56,358 bases of DNA, taken from NCBI GenBank assembly GCA_027061855.1, contig JAMOVT010000104.1:1-56358 (forward strand). Reading direction: 5' to 3'. The translations under genes and the position numbers were made by a program. Shown piece after piece: positions 29,282 through 40,221 of the stretch. The DNA is from Flavobacteriales bacterium. GTDB lineage: Bacteria; Bacteroidota; Bacteroidia; Flavobacteriales; Flavobacteriaceae. How positions within the stretch are numbered: position 1 is the first letter of the stretch; each line of letters opens with the position of its first letter. The notes beneath the pieces were generated by a model. That model was given only the letters and a program-made list of their open reading frames with translations. It did no database searches and was not told the DNA's origin.

Positions 29282-29827
29282 ATGTCAAGAATAGGATTTA
29301 AACCCGTTCAAATCCCTGAAGGAGTCACTGTTGATATTAAAGACAATGTTGTGACAGTTAAGGGTAAATTAGGAGAATTAACTCAAGAGATAAAAGGTGG
29401 AATCGAAATCGATATCCAAGACGGAGAAATACATGTGAAAAGACCTTCCGAAAGCAAACAACACAAAGCTTATCACGGTCTGTATCGTTCTCTTTTATAT
29501 AATATGATTGAAGGAGTTTCAAAAGGTTGGACCAAAGAATTGGAATTGATCGGTGTTGGTTACAAAGCCAGCAATCAAGGACAATTATTGGACTTATCTC
29601 TTGGATTTTCTCATAATATATTAATGGAGTTGCCTCCTGAGGTAAAAGTAGAGACAACATCTGAAAAAGGAAAAAATCCGATGATCAAATTGACGTCTTA
29701 CGACAAACAATTAATCGGACATATAGCCGCAAAAATCAGATCATTCCGTAAACCGGAACCTTACAAAGGAAAAGGAGTACGATATAAAGGAGAAGAAATC
29801 AGAAGAAAAGCAGGTAAAACAGCTTAA
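29282..29827 (+). CDS. rplF: 50S ribosomal protein L6
   Basis: The 181-residue protein has MSRIGFKPVQIPEGVTV and the C-terminal PEPYKGKGVRYKGEEIRRKAG. It lies near the factor-binding site of the 50S. It is 12 bases after rpsH. Confidence 0.98.
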   Translation: MSRIGFKPVQIPEGVTVDIKDNVVTVKGKLGELTQEIKGGIEIDIQDGEIHVKRPSESKQHKAYHGLYRSLLYNMIEGVSKGWTKELELIGVGYKASNQGQLLDLSLGFSHNILMELPPEVKVETTSEKGKNPMIKLTSYDKQLIGHIAAKIRSFRKPEPYKGKGVRYKGEEIRRKAGKTA

Positions 29828-29839
29828 TAATTAGGTATT

Positions 29840-30196
29840 ATGAAACTAAGTAAATTAGAAAGAAGAAAAAGAATTCAGAAAAGAATAAGAAAGATTGTGG
29901 AAGGCACTGCCGACAGACCCCGTCTTTCTATCTTTAGAAGTAATAAAGAGATCTATGCGCAATTGATTGATGATGTAAACGGAGTTACTTTGGTTGCCGC
30001 TTCTTCAAGAGATAAAGATCTCAGCGGAAACAAAGGAACAAAGATCGAAAAAGCAGAAGCTGTTGGTGAAAAAATAGCTAAATTAGCTTTGGATAAAGGA
30101 ATCGATAAGGTTGTATTTGACCGTTCCGGATTTTTATATCACGGACGCGTTAAATCTTTGGCCGAAGGAGCAAGAAAAGGTGGTTTAAAATTTTAA
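29840..30196 (+). CDS. rplR: 50S ribosomal protein L18
   Basis: The 118-residue protein has [18 protein letters not shown] and [22 protein letters not shown]. It binds 5S rRNA with L5 in the central protuberance. It is followed 3 bases later by rpsE. Confidence 0.98.
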   Translation: MKLSKLERRKRIQKRIRKIVEGTADRPRLSIFRSNKEIYAQLIDDVNGVTLVAASSRDKDLSGNKGTKIEKAEAVGEKIAKLALDKGIDKVVFDRSGFLYHGRVKSLAEGARKGGLKF

Positions 30197-30199
30197 GAT

Positions 30200-30724
30200 A
30201 TGCTTGATAAATATAAAGATATAGAAAGAGTAAAACCGGGAGGTTTGGAATTAGAAGATCGTTTGGTTGCCGTAAACCGTGTAACCAAGGTAACCAAAGG
30301 AGGAAGAACGTTCAGTTTTTCTGCCATCGTGGTTGTAGGTGATAAAAACGGTGTGGTAGGATACGGAATGGGAAAATCAAAAGAGGTTCCCGATGCCATC
30401 CAAAAAGCCATAGATAACGCCAAGAAAAATTTAGTTAGAGTACCTGTAATCAAAGGAACTATACCTCATGAACAACACGGAAAATTCAGTGGAGCACATA
30501 TTTTTCTTAAACCTGCTTCTCCCGGTACCGGGGTAATCGCAGGAGGTGCTGTACGTGCCGTATTGGAATCTGCCGGAGTGCATGACGTATTGACTAAATC
30601 TCACGGTTCTTCTGATCCCAATAACGTAGTAAAGGCCACTTTGGACGCACTATTAAAAATGAGAGACGCTCATAAAGTTGCCAAACAAAGAGGTATTTCA
30701 CTAAATAAATTGTTTAACGGATAA
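30200..30724 (+). CDS. rpsE: 30S ribosomal protein S5
   Basis: The 174-residue protein has a double-stranded RNA-binding fold with [20 protein letters not shown] and [22 protein letters not shown]5 helps decoding accuracy and helicase action on mRNA at the entry tunnel. Confidence 0.98.
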   Translation: MLDKYKDIERVKPGGLELEDRLVAVNRVTKVTKGGRTFSFSAIVVVGDKNGVVGYGMGKSKEVPDAIQKAIDNAKKNLVRVPVIKGTIPHEQHGKFSGAHIFLKPASPGTGVIAGGAVRAVLESAGVHDVLTKSHGSSDPNNVVKATLDALLKMRDAHKVAKQRGISLNKLFNG

Positions 30725-30731
30725 ATTTGAG

Positions 30732-30914
30732 ATGATGACAAAAGTAAGAATTAAACAAGTGAAAAGTACCATCAACAGACCCAAAGATCAAAAACAAACT
30801 TTGGAAGCTCTTGGAATTAGAAGAATAGGACAAGAACGTGTACATGAATTAACACCTTCTATTCAAGGAATGATCAATAAGGTGAAACATCTTATAGTAG
30901 TAGAAGAAATTTAA
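30732..30914 (+). CDS. rpmD: 50S ribosomal protein L30
   Basis: The 60-residue protein has KVRIKQVKSTINRPKDQKQT and LGIRRIGQERVHE. Two ATG codons stand in a row (30732 and 30735); the second gives the more usual MTKV start. It lies between rpsE and rplO in the standard order. Confidence 0.96.
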   Translation: MMTKVRIKQVKSTINRPKDQKQTLEALGIRRIGQERVHELTPSIQGMINKVKHLIVVEEI

Positions 30915-30928
30915 AAAATTTGATTGAA

Positions 30929-31381
30929 ATGGAATTACACAATCTTAAACCGGCTAAAGGTTCGGTAAAAAACAATATAAGAAAAGGTAGAGGAGAAGGA
31001 TCCAAACGAGGAGGAACCGCTACCAGAGGACATAAAGGAGCTAAATCCCGTTCGGGATATTCCAGAACTCCCGGATTTGAAGGAGGACAAATGCCTTTGT
31101 ACCGTCGTGTGCCTAAGTTTGGTTTCACCAATATCAATCGTGTGGAATACCAACCGGTAAATCTTGACAAAATACAAGAGTTAATTGATGACAAAAAAGT
31201 AAATGATACCATTACTTTTGAAGACTTTGTTGCTCTTGGTATAGTAGGAAAAAGAGAATTATTAAAAGTGTTGGGGAGAGGAGAAATTAAATCCCCCGTT
31301 ACTGTTTACGCTCATAAATTCTCTAAAAAAGCCAAAGAAGCCATTGAAGCGGCAGGAGGAAAAGTTGAAATTTTAAAATAA
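30929..31381 (+). CDS. rplO: 50S ribosomal protein L15
   Basis: The 150-residue protein begins MELHNLKPAKGSVK and has the Gly/Arg-rich part GRGEGSKRGGTATRGHKGAK. The frame is open to a TTG at 30920, but the ATG at 30929 matches the family start. It is followed 12 bases later by secY. Confidence 0.97.
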   Translation: MELHNLKPAKGSVKNNIRKGRGEGSKRGGTATRGHKGAKSRSGYSRTPGFEGGQMPLYRRVPKFGFTNINRVEYQPVNLDKIQELIDDKKVNDTITFEDFVALGIVGKRELLKVLGRGEIKSPVTVYAHKFSKKAKEAIEAAGGKVEILK

Positions 31382-31393
31382 CCCTTGACTTAG

Positions 31394-32728
31394 ATGAAGA
31401 AGTTTATAGACACAATCAAAGCGATATGGAGCATTAAAGAGCTTCGCCAGAAAATTTTATTCACTTTAGGTTTGATATTGGTATATAGATTCGGCGCACA
31501 GGTTTCTTTGCCCGGGATTGATCCTACACAGTTAGGAAAATTATCCCAGCAAGCAGAAGGGAACACTTTGCTCGATTTGCTAAACCAATTTACCGGAGGG
31601 GCTTTTGCTAGAGCTTCCATTATGGCTTTGGGAATTATGCCCTATATTTCTGCATCGATCGTCGTTCAATTAATGGGGATTGCCTTGCCCGCTCTTCAAA
31701 AACTGCAAAAAGCAGGAGAAAGCGGACGAAAAAAAATCACACAAATTACCCGTTGGTTAACCATCGGAATTACTTTGATACAAGGACCGAGTTATGTATA
31801 TAACCTTACCGTGCAGTTACCTCATACCGCCTTTTTGATTGAACAACGATGGTTGTTTGTATTACTAGCGGTTATTGTTCTTTCTGCCGGTACGGTATTT
31901 GCCATGTGGTTGGGAGAAAAAATTACTGACAAAGGAATCGGTAATGGTATTTCCTTATTAATTATGGTAGGTATTATTGCCCGGATGCCTTCGGCATTTC
32001 TTCAAGAATTTGCCAATCGTGTCACCGAACAAAACGGAGGGCCGATGTTGCTTTTATTTGAAATAGTTGTATGGTTAATGATTATTGCTGCCAGTATAAT
32101 GTTGGTTAAAGCCTATCGACCGGTACCTCTTCAATATGCTCGTAGAGCTGTAGGAGGAGGATATGAGAAAAATATTTTCGGTGCCCGTCAATATTTGCCT
32201 TTAAAATTAAATGCGGCCGGGGTTATGCCTATCATTTTTGCCCAAGCCTTGATGTTCTTTCCAACTATGTTGGGATCTATGTCAGATTCTGACTGGGCCA
32301 TGTGGATGAAAACCACTTTTGGTGATATGTTCAATCCTTGGTATAATCTGGTATTTGCATTGTTGATAATTATTTTCACCTATTTCTATACGGCCATTAC
32401 TGTTCAAACCAGTAAAATTGCCGAAGATTTGAAAAGAAGCAACGGATTTGTTCCCGGCGTAAAACCCGGAACACAAACGGCTGAATATTTAGATGATATT
32501 CTATCTAAAATTACTTTGCCGGGAGCTATATTTTTGGCCATCATAGCAGTTTTCCCTGCTTTGGTACACTCTTTGTTTCCCGGAATGCAAACGTCATGGG
32601 CGATGTTTTATGGAGGAACTTCCCTATTGATTTTGGTAGGTGTTGCAATAGATACTATCCAACAAGTGGAAGCTTACTTATTGAACAGACACTATGACGC
32701 ATTAATGAAAACAGGTAGAAAAAAGTAA
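31394..32728 (+). CDS. secY: Protein translocase subunit SecY
   Basis: The 444-residue protein has ten membrane helices and forms the channel of the SecYEG translocon in the inner membrane. TLGLILVYRFGAQVSLPGID is helix 1 with its plug region, and GEKITDKGIGNGISLLI and QYARRAVGGG-type cytoplasmic loops are typical. No adk or map gene separates it from infA. Confidence 0.98.
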   Translation: MKKFIDTIKAIWSIKELRQKILFTLGLILVYRFGAQVSLPGIDPTQLGKLSQQAEGNTLLDLLNQFTGGAFARASIMALGIMPYISASIVVQLMGIALPALQKLQKAGESGRKKITQITRWLTIGITLIQGPSYVYNLTVQLPHTAFLIEQRWLFVLLAVIVLSAGTVFAMWLGEKITDKGIGNGISLLIMVGIIARMPSAFLQEFANRVTEQNGGPMLLLFEIVVWLMIIAASIMLVKAYRPVPLQYARRAVGGGYEKNIFGARQYLPLKLNAAGVMPIIFAQALMFFPTMLGSMSDSDWAMWMKTTFGDMFNPWYNLVFALLIIIFTYFYTAITVQTSKIAEDLKRSNGFVPGVKPGTQTAEYLDDILSKITLPGAIFLAIIAVFPALVHSLFPGMQTSWAMFYGGTSLLILVGVAIDTIQQVEAYLLNRHYDALMKTGRKK

Positions 32729-32731
32729 ATT

Positions 32732-32947
32732 ATGGCAAAACAACCCGCAATAGAAGTTGACGGAATCATCAAAGAAGCCTTGTCCAATGCGATGTTTAAA
32801 GTCGAATTGGAAAACGGCCATGTGATAACCGCACATATCTCCGGAAAAATGAGAATGCACTACATTCGATTACTTCCGGGAGATAAAGTAAAAGTAGAAT
32901 TGAGTCCCTATGATTTGACCAAGGGAAGAATAACATACAGATATTAA
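32732..32947 (+). CDS. infA: Translation initiation factor IF-1
   Basis: The 71-residue OB-fold protein has [40 protein letters not shown] and ends [11 protein letters not shown]. It occupies the ribosomal A site during initiation. It lies 3 bases after secY. Confidence 0.98.
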   Translation: MAKQPAIEVDGIIKEALSNAMFKVELENGHVITAHISGKMRMHYIRLLPGDKVKVELSPYDLTKGRITYRY

Positions 32948-32970
32948 AATACAGGAAAAGCTTATATATT

Positions 32971-33087
32971 ATGAAAGTAAGAGCATCAATTAAAAAAAGA
33001 AGTCCCGAGGACAAAATCGTTCGTCGTAAGGGACGTCTATACGTAATTAACAAAAAGAATCCGAAACATAAACAAAGACAAGGATAA
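32971..33087 (+). CDS. rpmJ: 50S ribosomal protein L36, zinc-free form
   Basis: A 38-codon gene starts [19 protein letters not shown] and ends [12 protein letters not shown]. The zinc-binding cysteines of the common form are all replaced. It fills the 142-base gap between infA and rpsM and ends 2 bases before the rpsM ATG. Confidence 0.96.
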   Translation: MKVRASIKKRSPEDKIVRRKGRLYVINKKNPKHKQRQG

Positions 33088-33089
33088 TT

Positions 33090-33464
33090 ATGGCACGAAT
33101 AGCAGGGGTAGATTTACCAAAAAACAAAAGAGGAGTAATCGGATTGACCTATATTTACGGAATAGGAAGATCCAGAGCGAAAGAAATTTTGGCTAAAGCC
33201 GGAGTGGATGAAGATAAAAAGGTAAAAGATTGGGATGATTCTGATATTGCAAATATAAGAAAGACCATCTCCGAGTACCGTATTGAAGGTGAATTGAGAT
33301 CAGAAGTTCAATTGAACATCAAACGTTTGATGGACATCGGTTGCTACAGAGGAATCCGTCACAGAATCGGATTGCCTTTACGTGGACAAAGAACAAAAAA
33401 CAATTCCCGTACCCGAAAAGGTAAGAGAAAAACTGTAGCGAACAAGAAAAAAGCAACGAAATAA
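33090..33464 (+). CDS. rpsM: 30S ribosomal protein S13
   Basis: The 124-residue protein has [20 protein letters not shown], the [11 protein letters not shown] turn and [21 protein letters not shown] at the tail that contacts the P-site tRNA. It begins the alpha-operon part. Confidence 0.98.
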   Translation: MARIAGVDLPKNKRGVIGLTYIYGIGRSRAKEILAKAGVDEDKKVKDWDDSDIANIRKTISEYRIEGELRSEVQLNIKRLMDIGCYRGIRHRIGLPLRGQRTKNNSRTRKGKRKTVANKKKATK

Positions 33465-33476
33465 TAATTAGTGATT

Positions 33477-33872
33477 ATGGCAAAATCAAAATCAAATAGT
33501 AGAGCAAAGAAAAGAAAAGTTGTCGTTGAACCCAATGGTAGAGCTTATATTCAAGCTACATTCAATAATGTAATCATTTCTTTAACCAACAAAAAGGGAG
33601 AAGTTATCTCTTGGTCTTCTGCCGGAAAAAACGGTTTTAGAGGATCAAAGAAAAATACTCCTTATGCTGCTCAAGTAGCTGCTGAAGACGCAGCCAAAAC
33701 CGCTTATGAAGCCGGTTTAAGACGAGTGAAAGTTTATGTAAAAGGACCCGGAAACGGAAGAGAGTCTGCTATAAGAACTATACACAATAGCGGAATTGAA
33801 GTCACCGAAATTATAGATGTAACACCCATTCCGCATAATGGATGTCGTCCCCCTAAAAGAAGAAGAGTTTAA
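33477..33872 (+). CDS. rpsK: 30S ribosomal protein S11
   Basis: The 131-residue protein has [20 protein letters not shown] and the C-terminal [18 protein letters not shown]. An in-frame GTG lies two codons upstream at 33471, but the ATG at 33477 gives the normal MAKSKS start. Confidence 0.98.
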   Translation: MAKSKSNSRAKKRKVVVEPNGRAYIQATFNNVIISLTNKKGEVISWSSAGKNGFRGSKKNTPYAAQVAAEDAAKTAYEAGLRRVKVYVKGPGNGRESAIRTIHNSGIEVTEIIDVTPIPHNGCRPPKRRRV

Positions 33873-33885
33873 AAATTATTGAATT

Positions 33886-34491
33886 ATGGCGAGATATACA
33901 GGACCTAAAACAAAAATAGCCCGTAAATTTGGCGAACCCATTTACGGAGAAGATAAATTTTTTGAGAGAAGAAAATACCCTCCCGGACAACATGGTCCGA
34001 ATAGAAGAAGAGGAAAAAAATCTCAATATGCCATTCAATTGGCCGAAAAACAAAAAGCAAAATATACTTACGGTATTTTGGAAAAACAATTTAGTAATTT
34101 GTTTAAAAAAGCTTCCAGACAAGGAGGAAATACCGGAGAAGTTTTGATGCAATTGGTAGAATCCCGATTGGATAATGTGGTTTACCGTTTCGGATTAGCT
34201 CCTTCAAGAAGAGCGGCCCGTCAATTGGTTTCCCACAGACATATTACCGTAAACGGAGATGTGGTAAATATTCCTTCTTATCAATTGAAACCCGGAGATG
34301 TTGTCGGTGTAAGAGAAAAATCAAAATCACTACAAGTGATTACCGATTCTCTCGACAATAACAAATCCAATTATGAATGGTTGAAATGGAACGATGAAAA
34401 AATGGAAGGAGAATTTGTCAATCGTCCCGAACGCGTTCAAATACCAGAAAATATACAAGAACACTTGATTGTCGAGTTGTATTCTAAATAA
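33886..34491 (+). CDS. rpsD: 30S ribosomal protein S4
   Basis: The 201-residue protein starts [19 protein letters not shown] and has an S4 RNA-binding domain with [20 protein letters not shown] and [19 protein letters not shown]4 starts 30S assembly. The N-terminal zinc-site cysteines of some S4 proteins are absent. Confidence 0.98.
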   Translation: MARYTGPKTKIARKFGEPIYGEDKFFERRKYPPGQHGPNRRRGKKSQYAIQLAEKQKAKYTYGILEKQFSNLFKKASRQGGNTGEVLMQLVESRLDNVVYRFGLAPSRRAARQLVSHRHITVNGDVVNIPSYQLKPGDVVGVREKSKSLQVITDSLDNNKSNYEWLKWNDEKMEGEFVNRPERVQIPENIQEHLIVELYSK

Positions 34492-34501
34492 TAAAATCTA
34501 T

Positions 34502-35494
34502 ATGGCCATATTAAATTTTCAAAAACCAGATAAAGTTTTTCAAATTGAAGCCGATGATAAATACGGCAAATTTGAATTCAAACCTTTGGAACCGGGGTTT
34601 GGACTAACTATTGGTAATGCACTTCGCAGAGTACTCTTATCGTCTCTCGAAGGATATGCCATTACTTCTATTAGAATCGACGGGGTAGATCATGAATTTG
34701 TTTCTATGGACGGAGTAGTGGAAGATGTCACTAAAATCGTTCTAAATTTTAAACAAATCAGATTTAAAAATCAAGTTGAAGGCATCGACAGGGAAAATGT
34801 AAAAGTTTCCATCACAGGAAAAGACGTGATTACTGCCGGTGACTTACAAGAATATATAACCGGTTTTCAAATCCTTAATCCCGAATTGGAATTGATACAT
34901 TTGGATCCCAAAGTATCTTTAAATTTCGAATTCAATATTGAAAAAGGACGAGGATATGTTCCAGCAGACGAAAACAAAAAGGCGGATATGCCTTTTGGAA
35001 CCATCTTTATGGATGCTATTTTCACGCCCATTAAACATGTGAAATATTCCATAGAAGACTATCGTGTGGAGCAAAAAACCGATTATGACAAGCTTATTAT
35101 TGAAGTAGAAACTGACGGTTCAATTCATCCCAAAGATGCTTTGACAGAATCGGCAAAAATATTGATTAAACATTTTATGCTGTTTTCAGACGAACGCATC
35201 TCTATCGATGAAGAAGCTACTTCAGAGCCTGAAACTTATGATGAAGAGTCATTGCACATGAGACAATTGCTAAAAACCAAATTGGTAGATTTACATTTGT
35301 CCGTAAGAGCTTTGAACTGCTTAAAAGCAGCGGATGTGGAAACATTGGGTGAGCTTGTGCAATATAATAAATCAGATTTGATGAAATTCAGAAACTTCGG
35401 GAAAAAATCAATGTCCGAATTGGAAGAATTGGTAGACAGGAAAGGACTTACCTTTGGTATGGATCTTTCGAATTATAAATTGGATGATAAATAA
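34502..35494 (+). CDS. rpoA: RNA polymerase subunit alpha
   Basis: The 330-residue protein has an N-terminal dimerisation domain (about 1-230) with [20 protein letters not shown] and a C-terminal domain (about 255-320) with [16 protein letters not shown] and [14 protein letters not shown], which contacts DNA and regulators. The open frame reaches back into rpsD, but [11 protein letters not shown] at 34502 is the normal start, 10 bases after the rpsD stop codon. Confidence 0.98.
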   Translation: MAILNFQKPDKVFQIEADDKYGKFEFKPLEPGFGLTIGNALRRVLLSSLEGYAITSIRIDGVDHEFVSMDGVVEDVTKIVLNFKQIRFKNQVEGIDRENVKVSITGKDVITAGDLQEYITGFQILNPELELIHLDPKVSLNFEFNIEKGRGYVPADENKKADMPFGTIFMDAIFTPIKHVKYSIEDYRVEQKTDYDKLIIEVETDGSIHPKDALTESAKILIKHFMLFSDERISIDEEATSEPETYDEESLHMRQLLKTKLVDLHLSVRALNCLKAADVETLGELVQYNKSDLMKFRNFGKKSMSELEELVDRKGLTFGMDLSNYKLDDK

Positions 35495-35506
35495 AGAAAT
35501 TAGGTT

Positions 35507-35986
35507 ATGAGACATAGAAAGAAATTTAACCACTTAGGAAGAAAAACCGCCCATAGAAAATCCATGTTGGCAAATATGGGAAGTTCATTGATCAAACATA
35601 AACGTATCAATACCACATTGGCAAAAGCCAAAGCTTTAAGAATGTTCTTGGAGCCGCTTATTACCAAATCAAAAAACGACACTATGCATAATCGTCGTGT
35701 TGTTTTCAGTTATTTAAGAGACAAAGATGCGGTAACGGAATTGTTTAGAGAAATATCTACCAAAGTGGCTGATAGACCCGGAGGATATTTACGTATCATT
35801 AAATTAGGAAACCGTTTGGGTGATAATGCTGAAATGGCAATGATCGAATTTGTAGATTATAACACTACCTACAATGCAGACAAACCTGCCAAGAAAAAAT
35901 CCAGAAGAAGAAGAAAAAAAGCGGCTCCAGCACAAGCGGAAACCGCTCCCGAAACGCAAACGGAAGAGACACAAGAGAAAGAATAA
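35507..35986 (+). CDS. rplQ: 50S ribosomal protein L17
   Basis: The 159-residue protein has [20 protein letters not shown] and the core AMIEFVDYN. Beyond the core (from about residue 125) it carries a tail with a basic KKSRRRRKK cluster and then an acidic Ala/Thr/Glu stretch, as in several Bacteroidota L17 proteins. It is the last gene of the ribosomal block. Confidence 0.97.
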   Translation: MRHRKKFNHLGRKTAHRKSMLANMGSSLIKHKRINTTLAKAKALRMFLEPLITKSKNDTMHNRRVVFSYLRDKDAVTELFREISTKVADRPGGYLRIIKLGNRLGDNAEMAMIEFVDYNTTYNADKPAKKKSRRRRKKAAPAQAETAPETQTEETQEKE

Positions 35987-36008
35987 ACTCTTAACTATAA
36001 ATTTACTT

Positions 36009-36041
36009 AAAAGCCGGATAAGATCATTATCCGGCTTTTTT
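36009..36041 (+). terminator. Terminator of the ribosomal block
   Basis: AAAAGCCGGATAA pairs perfectly with TTATCCGGCTTTT (13 bp) around a 5-base loop, followed by a U run. It lies 23 bases past the rplQ stop codon and separates it from eno. Confidence 0.9.
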
Positions 36042-36049
36042 AATTTTCG

Positions 36050-36057
36050 TAACTTTA
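36050..36057 (+). promoter_or_regulatory. -7 box of eno
   Basis: TAacTTTA, 7 of 8 bases of the consensus counting the fixed positions loosely (last G replaced by A), 21 bases before the eno ATG. No -33 TTTG at 19 bases. Confidence 0.4.
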
Positions 36058-36078
36058 CATAACTAAAAAATTGAGATC

Positions 36079-37368
36079 ATGAGTAGAATACAAGATGTAA
36101 AAGCCAGACAAATTTTTGATTCCAGAGGGAATCCTACAGTAGAAGTCGATATTATAACTGAATATGGAGTGTTGGGAAGAGCCGCTGTGCCTTCGGGAGC
36201 ATCAACCGGAGAACATGAAGCGGTAGAACTTAGAGATGGAGGAAAAGACTATAAAGGAAAAGGGGTATTGAAAGCCGTGGAAAACGTCAATGATGTAATC
36301 GCACCGGAAATTATAGGTATGGAGGTTTCCAACCAATTGGAACTTGATAAAGTGTTAAAAGAACTGGACGGTACCGAAAACAAAGCAAAATTAGGAGCCA
36401 ATGCTATTTTAGGCGTTTCATTGGCAGCAGCAAAAGCCGCTGCAAACGAACAAGATATGCCTTTATATAAATATATTGGCGGTGTTGGAGCCAAAACACT
36501 TCCCGTGCCTATGATGAATATCATTAACGGAGGCTCACATTCCGATGCACCCATTGCATTTCAAGAATTTATGATTGTGCCCTACGGAGCAAAAAATTTC
36601 TCTGAAGCCATGAAAATGGCAACCGAAACTTTCCATACATTAAAATCCATTTTGAAAAAAAGAGGTTTATCAACTGCCGTAGGAGATGAAGGTGGTTTTG
36701 CACCTAATTTTAAAGGAACCGAAGATGCGATTGAAACCATTTTGGAGGCCATTAAAGAAGCGGGATATGAACCCGGAAAAGATATCGGTTTGGCTTTGGA
36801 TGTAGCCGCTTCCGAGTTTTATCATGACGGAATCTACGATTATACAAAATTTGAAGGCCCCAACGGAAAGAAAAGAACTCCACAAGAGCAAGCCGAATAC
36901 TTGGCCGAATTGGTAGAAAAATATCCTATTGTCTCTATCGAAGACGGAATGGATGAAAACGATTGGGAAGGATGGAAACTTCAACAAAAATTATTAGGAG
37001 ATAAAATTCAATTGGTAGGAGACGATATCTTTGTTACCAATACCAAGATATTGGAAAGAGGAATCAAAGAAGGGGTAGCTAATTCTATCTTGATCAAATT
37101 AAACCAAATCGGTTCTCTATCAGAAACCATTGATGCCATTAATATGGCACATAATGCGGGATATACAGCAGTGGTTTCACACCGGTCAGGAGAAACGGAA
37201 GATACTACCATTGCCGATTTATCCGTTGCTTTAAATACCGGACAAATTAAAACCGGTTCCCTGTCAAGAACCGACAGAATGGCAAAATATAATCAATTAC
37301 TTCGCATAGAAGAAGAATTGGGAGATGTGGCTTATTATCCCGGAATAAAAGCTTTCAAAAAGCTATAA
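36079..37368 (+). CDS. eno: Enolase
   Basis: The 429-residue enzyme interconverts 2-phosphoglycerate and phosphoenolpyruvate in glycolysis. It shows [11 protein letters not shown], the substrate loop [15 protein letters not shown], the acid [10 protein letters not shown], the family signature [18 protein letters not shown] and [15 protein letters not shown]. It is a single gene between two terminators. Confidence 0.98.
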   Translation: MSRIQDVKARQIFDSRGNPTVEVDIITEYGVLGRAAVPSGASTGEHEAVELRDGGKDYKGKGVLKAVENVNDVIAPEIIGMEVSNQLELDKVLKELDGTENKAKLGANAILGVSLAAAKAAANEQDMPLYKYIGGVGAKTLPVPMMNIINGGSHSDAPIAFQEFMIVPYGAKNFSEAMKMATETFHTLKSILKKRGLSTAVGDEGGFAPNFKGTEDAIETILEAIKEAGYEPGKDIGLALDVAASEFYHDGIYDYTKFEGPNGKKRTPQEQAEYLAELVEKYPIVSIEDGMDENDWEGWKLQQKLLGDKIQLVGDDIFVTNTKILERGIKEGVANSILIKLNQIGSLSETIDAINMAHNAGYTAVVSHRSGETEDTTIADLSVALNTGQIKTGSLSRTDRMAKYNQLLRIEEELGDVAYYPGIKAFKKL

Positions 37369-37392
37369 ATTAGAGAGATTATAATCATTCAC

Positions 37393-37428
37393 AAAAAAGC
37401 CTTTGGAGATTTCTCCAAAGGCTTTTTT
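37393..37428. terminator. Bidirectional terminator between eno and trxA
   Basis: A perfect 16-bp stem (37393-37408 with 37413-37428) with a 4-base loop has an A run on one side and a U run on the other, so it can stop transcripts from both convergent genes. Confidence 0.92.
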
Positions 37429-37446
37429 ATTATAGTTGTCTTATTC

Positions 37447-37776
37447 TTATTTTTCTTCGCCAACCAATTGACCGATAGCTTTGTCAAAAACTTCAAAAGG
37501 AGCGACTCCTACTTGACGGCCGATGGCTTCACCGTTTTGAAATACCAAAATAGTAGGGATATTTCTTACTCCGTACTCAGCGGCATATTTTTGTTCTTTA
37601 TCAACATCAACTTTGGCGACAACAATTTTGTCTCCGTATTTTTCTTCCAATTGATCCATTACGGGAGCAACCATTCTACAAGGTCCGCACCAAACAGCCC
37701 AAAAATCTACGATTACGGGTTTGTCGGATTTTAATACTACATCTTCAAAAGTATCATCAGTGACTACTACTGGCAT
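37447..37776 (-). CDS. trxA: Thioredoxin
   Basis: The 109-residue protein has the redox motif WCGPC with C30 and C33 and the cis-proline P74 (NIPT). It reduces cytoplasmic disulfides. The frame is open upstream, but MPVVVTDDTF at 37776 is the family-like start and fits the promoter at 37808. Confidence 0.96.
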   Translation of the reverse strand: MPVVVTDDTFEDVVLKSDKPVIVDFWAVWCGPCRMVAPVMDQLEEKYGDKIVVAKVDVDKEQKYAAEYGVRNIPTILVFQNGEAIGRQVGVAPFEVFDKAIGQLVGEEK

Positions 37777-37807
37777 AATTTCTAATTTTTTAAGGTTTAA
37801 AACTTTG

Positions 37808-37838
37808 CAAAAATACATAATATTTTAATTTATGCAAT
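37808..37838 (-). promoter_or_regulatory. Promoter of trxA
   Basis: The minus strand reads ATTG, 19 bases, TAttTTTG: a perfect -7 box (37808-37815) and 3 of 4 bases of the -33 box (37835-37838) at exact spacing. The -7 box is 31 bases before the chosen trxA start, which rules out the longer ORF. Confidence 0.65.
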
Positions 37839-37908
37839 AGAATGATAATCAAGATTTTTTATAGTGATATTAGCTCTGTAAACAAGCGGTTTTCAAGCGG
37901 TTTTTTCT

Positions 37909-37916
37909 TACTTTTG
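37909..37916 (+). promoter_or_regulatory. -7 box of prfC
   Basis: TActTTTG is a full consensus match, 24 bases before the prfC ATG. There is no TTTG at the -33 position. Confidence 0.45.
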
Positions 37917-37940
37917 CAAATCGAATAACAAAGCCATAGA

Positions 37941-39527
37941 ATGAGTTTAGAACAAGAAATAGCAAAAAGGAGAACTTTCGGGATTATTTCCCACCCCGAT
38001 GCCGGGAAAACCACATTGACAGAAAAATTATTGCTTTTTGGGGGCGCCATTCAAGAAGCCGGAGCGGTAAAATCCAATAAAATTAAAAAAGCAGCCACCT
38101 CCGATTTTATGGAGATAGAGAAACAAAGAGGAATATCGGTGGCTACTTCGGTATTGGCATTTTATTATAAAAACAAAAAAATAAATATCCTCGACACCCC
38201 CGGGCATAAGGATTTTGCTGAGGATACTTATAGAACACTTACGGCGGTCGATAGTGTAATTGTGGTGATTGACGTGGCAAAAGGAGTCGAGGAACAGACG
38301 GAGAAACTGGTACAGGTTTGCCGCATGCGAAATATTCCCATTATCGTGTTTATCAATAAGCTGGACCGTGAAGGGAAAGATGCTTTTGAGTTATTGGATG
38401 AGATTGAACAAAAATTGGGCTTGAAAGTTACTCCGTTGAGCTTTCCCATCGGAATGGGAAGTGATTTTACGGGAGTATATAATATTTGGGAAGAAAAATT
38501 GAAACTCTATTTTGGAGAAAATAAGCAAAAAATAGCAGATTTCGAAGAAATTACCGATGTAAATGATCCTCGTTTGGTCGAATTAATCGGAGAGGAAAAG
38601 GTGGAAGAATTAAAGGAAAACCTCGAATTGGTAGAAGGGGTATATCCTCCTTTTGATCATGATGCTTACCTCAAAGGAGAGTTGCAACCCGTATTTTTCG
38701 GTTCGGCTTTAAATAATTTTGGAGTCCAGGAATTGCTGGATTGTTTTGTAGAGATTGCCCCTCCGCCACAACCCAAAGAAGCCGAAGAGCGTATAGTTTA
38801 TCCCGATGAGCCCAAAATGACCGGATTTGTTTTTAAAATCCATGCCAATTTGGATCCCAAGCATAGGGACCGGATAGCTTTTGTGAAAATTGTATCGGGG
38901 ACTTTTAAAAGAAATCAGCCTTATTTTCATACGCGCTTGAAAAAGAATTTCAAGTTTAGCAGCCCCAATACGTTTTTTGCCCAGAAAAAGCAGGTGGTGG
39001 ACGAGTCTTACCCGGGAGATATAGTAGGTTTGCACGACACGGGAAACTTTAAAATAGGTGATACCTTTACAGAAGGAGAGATGTTGCATTTCAAAGGAAT
39101 CCCCAATTTCTCCCCGGAACATTTTCGCTATATCAACAATGCCGATCCTATGAAATCCAAGCAATTGGCCAAAGGAATCGACCAATTGATGGATGAAGGA
39201 GTAGCCCAATTGTTTATCTTGGACAGCAATGGACGTAAAGTGATAGGAACCGTAGGAGCGCTGCAATATGACGTAATTCAATACCGCTTGGAACACGAAT
39301 ACGGAGCTAAATGTACCTATGAACCTTTGAATGTTTACAAAGCTTTTTGGGTAGCCCCCGAAGATCCCAACAACGAAGAATACAAAGATTTTAAACGCGT
39401 AAAACAAAGATATCTGGCCAAGGACAAATACGGAAAACAGGTATTTCTTGCCGATTCTCCTTTTTCTTATGAAATGACCAAAACCAAATATCCGACTGTT
39501 AAATTGTATGAAAAATCGGAGTTTTAA
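37941..39527 (+). CDS. prfC: Peptide chain release factor 3
   Basis: The 528-residue GTPase removes RF1 or RF2 from the ribosome after termination. G1 is SHPDAGKT (17-24), the switch region contains [12 protein letters not shown]3 is DTPGHKDF and G4 is NKLD. The C-terminal part with [20 protein letters not shown] is specific for RF3 and separates it from EF-G. No other gene shares its transcript. Confidence 0.97.
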   Translation: MSLEQEIAKRRTFGIISHPDAGKTTLTEKLLLFGGAIQEAGAVKSNKIKKAATSDFMEIEKQRGISVATSVLAFYYKNKKINILDTPGHKDFAEDTYRTLTAVDSVIVVIDVAKGVEEQTEKLVQVCRMRNIPIIVFINKLDREGKDAFELLDEIEQKLGLKVTPLSFPIGMGSDFTGVYNIWEEKLKLYFGENKQKIADFEEITDVNDPRLVELIGEEKVEELKENLELVEGVYPPFDHDAYLKGELQPVFFGSALNNFGVQELLDCFVEIAPPPQPKEAEERIVYPDEPKMTGFVFKIHANLDPKHRDRIAFVKIVSGTFKRNQPYFHTRLKKNFKFSSPNTFFAQKKQVVDESYPGDIVGLHDTGNFKIGDTFTEGEMLHFKGIPNFSPEHFRYINNADPMKSKQLAKGIDQLMDEGVAQLFILDSNGRKVIGTVGALQYDVIQYRLEHEYGAKCTYEPLNVYKAFWVAPEDPNNEEYKDFKRVKQRYLAKDKYGKQVFLADSPFSYEMTKTKYPTVKLYEKSEF

Positions 39528-39664
39528 AAAATGAACGTTTTTTAATCATAGTAGTTTTTATAATTAATTTAAAATGATTGATTTAGAGAGATGCTTGAAA
39601 TTTAAGTTTTTCTTCTTAAAATCAAGCCGGAATATTTATTTAACCTCTTTTAAAATTTTATATT

Positions 39665-40051
39665 ATGATTGAAAAACTCATCAAAAATTTGGAATCATTA
39701 AATTATAATTTCAAAATAATCGACGAAGATACCGTCAAGGTTTATCTTACCAATGCACTGGTTGTTACGGTTAAAAATGTAAAGAACAATTGGATTATCG
39801 AGGAAAAATTTGAAAGCCTTAATTTCATTACGACTTTTTTAAAAATCGGTTTTAGCGATGCCCTTATTGTAAATGTAGTTTTCAGTATCTTGGCTATAAT
39901 TATCGGAACCACTATCGGGGCTTATCTTCATATCACTTATTTTGTGATGATTGTAATTCTTTTGGCGTGGGTGATTTATTTTTATTATTATATCAAATTC
40001 CTTGCATTTAAAGTATTTTTAAATAATATGATAATAGGTTTTGAGAAGTAG
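39665..40051 (+). CDS. Hypothetical membrane protein
   Basis: The 128-residue protein has a polar N-terminal half (about 1-62) and two close hydrophobic helices (about 66-88 and 90-112). I do not recognise the family. It stands alone between prfC and the GLPGLI-family gene, with no clear promoter. The preceding 137 bases hold nothing else that I can support. Confidence 0.6.
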   Translation: MIEKLIKNLESLNYNFKIIDEDTVKVYLTNALVVTVKNVKNNWIIEEKFESLNFITTFLKIGFSDALIVNVVFSILAIIIGTTIGAYLHITYFVMIVILLAWVIYFYYYIKFLAFKVFLNNMIIGFEK

Positions 40052-40192
40052 GAAAAAAGAAGTCCGGCTGTTAGGGTAATTTATATTTTTCATAACCAAT
40101 GATAGAAGGATTCAAAGCCTAAAAATTATATATAAGAAAAGCAAATTTTTTAAAAAAACCTAATTGAAAGGGCGTAAAACTAAAAAATTAGT

Positions 40193-40200
40193 TATATTTG
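40193..40200 (+). promoter_or_regulatory. -7 box of the first GLPGLI gene
   Basis: TAtaTTTG is a full consensus match and ends 21 bases before the ATG at 40222. It overlaps the upstream TTG of the open frame and so decides against that start. No -33 TTTG at 19 bases. Confidence 0.5.
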
Positions 40201-40221
40201 TTTATTGCCATGTGGTTTTTT

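Noticed and set aside
37777-37818. Longer N-terminus of thioredoxin
   Set aside because: It covers the -7 box at 37808-37815 and is not part of the thioredoxin family.
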